Shown here: positions 31,802 to 34,819 of the stretch, in pieces | How positions within the stretch are numbered: the stretch's first letter is position 1 | Layout of the letters: the number at the start of each line of letters is the position of its first letter | NCBI RefSeq assembly: GCF_028858535.1 | Contig: NZ_JAPMOU010000053.1 | Span: forward strand, 1-34,819 | Length of the DNA: 34,819 nucleotides | Source of the DNA: Spartinivicinus poritis | Lineage (GTDB): Bacteria > Pseudomonadota > Gammaproteobacteria > Pseudomonadales > Zooshikellaceae | Direction: 5' to 3' | Made by a program: the position numbers and the translations under genes | The notes under the pieces: model-generated | Told to the model about the DNA's origin: nothing | The model's input: only the letters and a program-made list of their open reading frames with translations | Databases searched by the model: none

Positions 31802-31916
31802 CCAGTATAACCAATTGAATGGAAACAACCTGATTCGAAATAAAACAGATGTTTGACATATAGAACTTTAGTATTAGAATGCTGATATTTTATCATATTG
31901 GTTAATAATAACTGGC

Positions 31917-32561
31917 ATGGAGTCAAACGAATTTTCTGATAGGCTGCGGGAAGTCATGCGTGCTAGGGGAATAACGTATTCAGTACTTGCCAGAGAAGCC
32001 GGCATTAACATACTTAAATTATTTCAGATATCCAGCAGAGGTTTTCAAAAGTATATTGGACAAGTTAAAAAAATTGCAAAGGTATTAGATGTTAGTGATA
32101 CGTGGCTGATCACTGGTTTAGGACAAGCAGAGCAAAAAATAACCAAAAATGATGTGCTACATTATGATAACTTTATCATTCAACTACCGGTTTATGATTG
32201 GGATGTAGTTGTTACAGCAAGTAGTAAGTTAACTAAAAATCAGTCAAGTAATGAAGCTATACACTACCTAGTTCAGGATAATCAAACTGATATTGATGAT
32301 TATCTAGCAGTAAGGGTTACTAAAGAGTTTATCAGCTTTTTGCCAAAAGGAGGGCTGTTAATACTCCGTTATTTACATAACAATCAATATCCTGAAGATA
32401 CTCTTGTAGTTGATAAAGGGATACATGGCATAACGTTAAGTAAAGCATCTATTATTCAAGGAAGAAGTAAACTAATACCCATTCTTTTTCACCCTCATAC
32501 ACATATTGGTGCAAACCGTAACTCTTTTACGGCCGTTGTACTATCTATTATTTATAAATAG
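31917..32561 (+). CDS. XRE-family regulator with degenerate S24-like C-terminal domain
   Basis: Residues about 6-66 form an XRE-type DNA-binding domain (DRLREVMRARGITYSVLARE, later VKKIAKVLDVSDTWLITGLG). Residues about 128-200 resemble the beta-rich LexA/CI-type S24 domain: YLAVRVTKEFISFLPKGGLL, then EDTLVVDKGIHGITLSK. The place where the nucleophile Ser sits in a G-D-S-M motif reads V-T-K-E-F. No Ser/Lys dyad is evident, so self-cleavage is unlikely and the domain is probably for dimerisation or ligand sensing. No phage genes surround it. The stop lies 11 bases before the queuosine-precursor transporter gene, implying co-transcription and possible control of that gene. Confidence 0.72.
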   Translation: MESNEFSDRLREVMRARGITYSVLAREAGINILKLFQISSRGFQKYIGQVKKIAKVLDVSDTWLITGLGQAEQKITKNDVLHYDNFIIQLPVYDWDVVVTASSKLTKNQSSNEAIHYLVQDNQTDIDDYLAVRVTKEFISFLPKGGLLILRYLHNNQYPEDTLVVDKGIHGITLSKASIIQGRSKLIPILFHPHTHIGANRNSFTAVVLSIIYK

Positions 32562-32572
32562 GAACAGGCTTA

Positions 32573-33448
32573 ATGCAATTACAAGGTTGTTTTTTTACTT
32601 TGAGAGAAATTAATGATCAGGGGCTGGTTGTTTTCCAAAGCAAAAGTGGAGCTTGTTACACTGAACCAGCAATTAATCTTGTTGAAAAAAATATAATAGA
32701 GCATTTTTCAGACACGGATGCAAAATATATAGCGCAAGTGGCTAAAAGAGATGATGATCGTATTTTTATCAATGACACAAATAATCAAGTTGTAGTCACT
32801 TTATACAGCTACTGGAACTGGCTGCCATTATTAGTTGCTTTATTTATAGGTTTTTTACTTATCGCAATACCTATTTCACCAAAAAGAATAGAAATTATTG
32901 GGTTTACTCAGCCTGGTGGCATTTTAATATTTCCTTTAACCTTTATGGTAATTGACCTTATATCAGAGCTCTTTGGTTATCGTACTGTTAGAAAAGTTAT
33001 TTGGTCAGCAGCTACAACATTACTGATAGCTGCATTAGGTTTGTATATTTCACTACAACTATCTAATCTAGTATCGCAAGATGTGGTAGCTCATTACTCT
33101 GCTGTATTTAATAAGCTGCCTTATTTATTTTTGATTAATGCAATTTGTTTAGTTGCCGCTGACTTTACCAATGCTGTATGCTTTTCTCGCCTTAAAGGTT
33201 TAATGCGTGGCAAGCAGTTATGGTTCAGGTCAATTGTTTCTACTGGGTTAGGGCAGATTGTTTATACCATCGTTTGGATATCATTGTTTTATATTGAAAA
33301 ACTGGCCAGTATAGAAACCTGGGCTTATATGGCAGAAAACTTTACGTTTAAACTAGGTTACGCGGTTATGATGATACCGTTTACCTATCTATTGCTTTGG
33401 GTGATTCGCAGACAGAGCCGAAAAGCACAGGCGTTGAGGGTTGTTTAG
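32573..33448 (+). CDS. Queuosine-precursor transporter (VUT/YhhQ family) with N-terminal extension
   Basis: Residues about 82-290 are a six-helix VUT-family membrane protein. The signature PLTFMVIDLISELFGYRTVRKVIW (about 121-144, shown split: PLTFMVIDLISE, LFGYRTVRKVIW) corresponds to the TDILTEVYG region of YhhQ. Helices lie near 84-100, 115-133, 145-165, 178-200, 220-242 and 262-282. The family imports preQ0/preQ1 for synthesis of the tRNA base queuosine. Residues 1-80 form a soluble, charged extension absent from E. coli YhhQ (TLREINDQGLVVFQSKSG, then IINDTNNQVV-type beta pattern), function unknown. It is translated 11 bases after the XRE gene. Substrate within the family is inferred. Confidence 0.82.
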   Translation: MQLQGCFFTLREINDQGLVVFQSKSGACYTEPAINLVEKNIIEHFSDTDAKYIAQVAKRDDDRIFINDTNNQVVVTLYSYWNWLPLLVALFIGFLLIAIPISPKRIEIIGFTQPGGILIFPLTFMVIDLISELFGYRTVRKVIWSAATTLLIAALGLYISLQLSNLVSQDVVAHYSAVFNKLPYLFLINAICLVAADFTNAVCFSRLKGLMRGKQLWFRSIVSTGLGQIVYTIVWISLFYIEKLASIETWAYMAENFTFKLGYAVMMIPFTYLLLWVIRRQSRKAQALRVV

Positions 33449-33542
33449 AGCTTAAGTGATCATGTCGATAATTATTATAAAAAAATTAGTTTGAACAAGC
33501 TGAATTTTTCTCCCTAAAATGTTGTAGAAATTACTTTTAATA

Positions 33543-33565
33543 CCCTCTCTTCCTGAGAGGGCTAG
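33543..33565 (-). repeat. REP-like palindromic element, copy B
   Basis: CCCTCTC (33543-33549) and GAGAGGG (33555-33561) form a perfect seven-pair stem. On the minus strand the element reads CCCCTAGCCCTCTC, AGGAA, GAGAGGGT, matching copy A (CCCCAGCCCTCTC...GGA...GAGAGGGT) at 18963-18993. It lies between two convergent genes and may also stop transcription. Confidence 0.65.
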
Positions 33566-33584
33566 GGGCTTCCCTAATGGTTAC

Positions 33585-34595
33585 TTAGCCACTGATTGCA
33601 TCTAAAAGATCCTGCTCGATATCTTTTAGTGTATTGATATCATTAACTATAAGTTCTATGCGACTATCCATTGCTTCATCCAGCACCATCTCAGTTAATA
33701 CATCATCTACTTTGTTGTAACCAATAATGCCTTTGTGAGTAATAAATACCCCTTTCAAACGTTCAACTTTTACACCTAGTAATAAGGTACAGAGTTTATC
33801 TGGATCAAAAATAAATTCGGGGTTGAATAGCCAGCCTTGGCTGTGAAAACCTTCCCCCTGATTTTTTATAGTCAAATATCCACATGGAGGAAATTGCTTA
33901 TCGCCAGGGACGGGTAGTTGTTGGGCTGGTTTAGTGGACTGGTGATGATGAGCCTTGCTAGTAAATTCTTGGGCTTTGCCTTGTAGCCAGTTCAGCTGAA
34001 TTTTTCCCATACTCACTTGGTAGATAGTTTTATTGTTAAGCCAATTTTGGTTTTCTAAATAACTTGTCAATTCTGCAAAGTCATTGGTTTTATATTGATC
34101 GGATTTATTGGCAACAATGATATCGGCTATATTTAGCTGCTGAGTAAATGTGGCGTGTTTTGTATAGCGGCTGTCAGATATTTTCCGTGCATCTACTAAC
34201 GTGATAGTGCTGCGCAAGTCTAATATTTCTCGGTAATGTTCGGCACTTAGCACTTCCATTACTTCTTTAGGGTGCCCTAAGCCTGTAGGTTCTATCAACA
34301 AACGGTGAGGTTTGGCACTAGCCAGTAGCATATTCAAGGCAATCTGCATTGGCAAGCCAGCCGCACAACACATGCAACCACCTGGCACTTCACGAATAAA
34401 TACGCCTTGTTGCTCAGTTTCGGTGCCTTGGAAAAGGCTGCCATCAATGCCTACCTCGCCAAACTCGTTAACTAAAATGGCCCAGCGTTCATTGGCAGGT
34501 TTTTGTTGCAACAAGTGTAGTATAGCTGTGGTTTTACCTACACCAAGAAAACCAGTGATAATGTTTGTCGGAATGTTTTTTAGTTCTGATGGCAT
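33585..34595 (-). CDS. CobW/COG0523 (G3E) GTPase, putative metallochaperone
   Basis: The 336-residue protein has Walker A GFLGVGKTT (15-23), the metal-binding GGCMCC motif (Cys74, Cys76, Cys77), NEFGEVGID (switch I region), the IEPTGLGHP switch II, and NKSD for guanine recognition. A His-rich linker (HHHQST) separates the GTPase from the CobW C-terminal domain (from about residue 230). COG0523 proteins such as ZNG1/ZigA/YeiR deliver zinc or other metals. The reading frame of a MerC-domain protein overlaps its start by 16 bases. That pairing suggests zinc or thiol-metal handling. No cobalamin genes are near. The Zur site, if any, would be outside the window. Confidence 0.88.
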   Translation of the reverse strand: MPSELKNIPTNIITGFLGVGKTTAILHLLQQKPANERWAILVNEFGEVGIDGSLFQGTETEQQGVFIREVPGGCMCCAAGLPMQIALNMLLASAKPHRLLIEPTGLGHPKEVMEVLSAEHYREILDLRSTITLVDARKISDSRYTKHATFTQQLNIADIIVANKSDQYKTNDFAELTSYLENQNWLNNKTIYQVSMGKIQLNWLQGKAQEFTSKAHHHQSTKPAQQLPVPGDKQFPPCGYLTIKNQGEGFHSQGWLFNPEFIFDPDKLCTLLLGVKVERLKGVFITHKGIIGYNKVDDVLTEMVLDEAMDSRIELIVNDINTLKDIEQDLLDAISG

Positions 34596-34774
34596 ACAGT
34601 TTTGTTACACAGCCTCTGATTACGAATGTGTCCAACGGCGATGATTGAAGCACCTAATAATGTTGCCAGTTTTTCTCCACTTTCACCTAGCAAATCATGA
34701 CCAAAAATTGCAGTTAGAGAAAGTATAGTTAAGCCTAAAGCCCCAGCCCTTTCAAGGTGATTTTTTAGCCGCTT
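34580..34774 (-). pseudogene. C-terminal part of a MerC-domain protein, interrupted upstream
   Basis: Read leftward the frame gives ALGLTILSLTAIFGHDLLGE, SGEKLATLLGASIIAVG and HIRNQRLCNKTVCHQN, then stops, overlapping the CobW-family ATG. The ending (AxGHxxNxRLC) matches small MerC-domain membrane proteins, which carry metal or thiol ligands and are often encoded beside COG0523 GTPases. Only the last ~60 residues are open: an in-frame TAA at 34775-34777 lies inside the inverted-repeat element to the right, and a second TAA is at 34811-34813. The upstream part is disrupted, frameshifted, or replaced by the element; the window ends before this can be decided. Confidence 0.5.
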
Positions 34775-34806
34775 TTAAAAGCCTTGCTGTTGAAATATGG
34801 GGCTGG
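34743..34806. repeat. 64-base inverted-repeat element at the right edge
   Basis: CCAGCCC (34743-34749) with TTTCAA mirrors TTGAAA (34790-34795) and GGGCTGG (34800-34806). Inside is the perfect palindrome GCTTTTAAAAGC (34771-34782). Its structure suits a small repetitive element or the end of an insertion sequence. It falls exactly where the MerC frame loses homology. Confidence 0.55.
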
Positions 34807-34819
34807 ATTTTTATTTGTT

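Noticed and set aside
31917-32561. A prophage repressor marking a prophage
   Set aside because: No integrase, structural or other phage genes are nearby and the gene is tightly coupled to a transporter gene.

Overview
The window looks like ordinary chromosome from an AT-rich gammaproteobacterium, probably marine and close to the Oceanospirillales/Pseudomonadales. The class-level call rests on close resemblance to E. coli CpxAR, LoiP, TcdA and AaaT/YhhY, a HexR regulator, and a Pseudomonas-type medium-chain-length polyhydroxyalkanoate (PHA) locus. The genus (Zooshikella or Spartinivicinus-like) is a guess. I found no rRNA, tRNA, CRISPR array or complete insertion sequence. All family calls come from reading the sequence, without database searches.

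Layout. 1-4.4 kb: terminator of an off-window gene, an ADP-ribosylglycohydrolase with a C-terminal membrane segment, a GNAT acetyltransferase, a CpxA/CpxR two-component pair with a CpxR-box-like site, and a VOC protein. 4.5-7.1 kb: a DUF4360 secreted protein, then a leftward pair made of a JAMM-fold protein and an XRE-ImmA/IrrE-like protein, both with substituted catalytic positions. 7.1-8 kb: a long AT-rich non-coding stretch. 8-11.3 kb: LoiP-like lipoprotein protease, then tcdA convergent and overlapping with a CsdA-CsdE (SufS-SufE) fusion. 11.3-16.8 kb: an orphan DUF4123 protein behind a terminator that has no obvious gene, a small PA3496-like protein, hexR with a consensus HexR operator, and uvrD.

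17-24 kb: an orphan TRAP solute-binding protein, followed by the PHA locus: a 101-residue unknown, a PHA granule/system protein, phaD, a phasin (opposite strand), class II phaC, phaZ with an unusual tail, and a MaoC hydratase. Together these could draw (R)-3-hydroxyacyl-CoA from beta-oxidation, polymerise it, coat the granule and mobilise it, with PhaD as the expected regulator.

24-34.8 kb: two unrecognised proteins (one a predicted alpha/alpha toroid), a large M16 peptidase, a Cache-domain chemoreceptor, a methyltransferase, an XRE/S24-like regulator apparently co-transcribed with a VUT/YhhQ-type queuosine-precursor transporter carrying an N-terminal extension, and a CobW/COG0523 GTPase overlapping the 3' end of a MerC-domain reading frame. 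That frame is cut near the window edge by a stop inside an inverted-repeat element.

Nothing amounts to a proven new system. The best candidates for novelty are the JAMM/ImmA-like pseudo-peptidase pair, the toroid plus small-protein pair, the regulator-transporter pair, and the unassigned transcript or leader ahead of the DUF4123 gene.
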